A stretch of 5,603 bases of DNA from Variovorax sp. Its GTDB lineage: Bacteria > Pseudomonadota > Gammaproteobacteria > Burkholderiales > Burkholderiaceae_C. Shown here piece after piece: positions 5,297-5,603 of the stretch; position 1 is the stretch's first letter, and every line of letters starts with the position of its first letter. The DNA lies in NCBI GenBank assembly GCA_028292145.1, contig JAQGMX010000497.1:1-5603 (forward strand), read 5' to 3'. The notes below the pieces were generated by a model. That model was not told where the DNA came from. It searched no databases and saw only the letters and a program-made list of their open reading frames with translations. Both the position numbers and the translations under genes were made by a program.

Positions 5297-5305
5297 ATTG
5301 TCGCA
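5297..5305 (-). promoter_or_regulatory. Extended -10 promoter candidate for murB, implying a leaderless mRNA
   Basis: Reading the minus strand, TGCGACAAT (5305-5297) is an extended -10: TG, one base, then GACAAT, which is 4/6 to TATAAT. It is followed by TCTCCC and then the murB ATG at 5290. Initiation the usual 6-7 bases beyond the -10 would fall on or next to the A of ATG, leaving no room for a ribosome binding site, and none is visible. No good -35 is seen at 17 bases, as is common for extended -10 promoters. The alternative is a promoter farther upstream inside yajQ. Confidence 0.45.
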
Positions 5306-5341
5306 TTCACTCGCGCCCCAGCTGCGCTATCAGGAGCCTTC

Positions 5342-5603
5342 ATGCCGTCATTCGACACCGTCTGCGAACCCAATCTTCCCGAAGTCAAGAATGCCGTCGA
5401 AAACACGGCCAAGGAAATCGGCACCCGCTTCGATTTCAAGGGCACGTCCGCCGCCGTCGAGCTCAAGGACAAGGAAATCACCATGATCGGCGACGCCGAG
5501 TTCCAGCTCGTGCAGGTCGAAGACATCCTTCGCGCCAAACTGACCAAGCGCAGCGTCGACGTGCGATTTCTCGACAAGGGCGACGTGCAGAAGATCGGCG
5601 GCG
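5342..5603 (+). CDS. yajQ: YajQ family nucleotide-binding protein, 5' part only
   Basis: YajQ proteins are small cytosolic proteins of about 160 residues with two similar alpha/beta halves. A Xanthomonas member was reported to bind cyclic di-GMP and to act on transcription; others have been linked to nucleic-acid binding, so the role here is open. The 87 visible residues include the MPSFD opening, NLPEVKNAVENTAKEI (11-26), RFDFKG (29-34) and the segment ELKDKEITMIGDAEFQL (40-56), all characteristic of the family. The ATG at 5342 has AGGAG (5332-5336) five bases upstream, a strong ribosome binding site in contrast to the divergent murB. The 51-base gap between the two starts must hold both promoters, but I see no convincing sigma-70 pair for yajQ. 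The gene runs off the window, with roughly the second half missing. Confidence 0.95.
   Translation, partial: MPSFDTVCEPNLPEVKNAVENTAKEIGTRFDFKGTSAAVELKDKEITMIGDAEFQLVQVEDILRAKLTKRSVDVRFLDKGDVQKIGG

Noticed and set aside
5298..5331. Sigma-70 promoter for yajQ from TTGTCG and GCTATC
   Set aside because: The spacing is 22 bases, too long for a normal sigma-70 promoter, and both boxes are weak.

Overview
The window looks like ordinary core chromosome from a GC-rich Gram-negative betaproteobacterium, most likely of the order Burkholderiales. The protein types support this: FolC, a YffB-like ArsC-family protein, PpnP, a long-form ArgG, an E. coli-type MurB and YajQ. So do the strong third-position G/C preference and an intergenic palindrome cluster of a kind I recall from that order. 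The placement is from remembered family resemblance; no search was run. I see no phage, plasmid, transposon, CRISPR or defence genes and no tRNA or rRNA.

Layout. (1) 1-1226, minus strand: folC, lacking only its last few codons at the window edge. (2) After a 46-base divergent gap, 1273-1641, plus strand: a small YffB/ArsC-family thiol reductase. (3) 1738-2301, plus strand: an exported protein of unknown function with a Tyr/Pro/Ala- and Gly-rich tail. Its leader carries a sigma-E-like promoter candidate and two mutually exclusive hairpins, one terminator-like and one covering the ribosome binding site. A terminator hairpin begins inside its stop codon. (4) 2401-4084, plus strand: ppnP followed after 16 bases by argG, a probable two-gene operon with a long bulged hairpin in the ppnP leader. 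It ends in a perfect 12-bp terminator stem. (5) 4128-4228: convergent gap with a REP-like cluster of three hairpins. (6) 4229-5290, minus strand: murB, with an extended -10 box placed so that its mRNA would be leaderless or nearly so. (7) 5342 to the edge, plus strand: the start of yajQ, divergent from murB.

The genes serve separate housekeeping tasks: folate polyglutamylation, thiol chemistry, envelope, nucleoside salvage, arginine synthesis, peptidoglycan precursors and nucleotide signalling. They do not form one pathway. The only tight transcriptional pairing is ppnP-argG.

I did not find a convincing new biological system. The points most worth a second look are regulatory: the leader of the exported protein, starts without Shine-Dalgarno sequences placed right after -10-like boxes, the ppnP leader hairpin, and the argG/murB palindrome cluster. 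No stretch longer than 300 bases lacks a gene.
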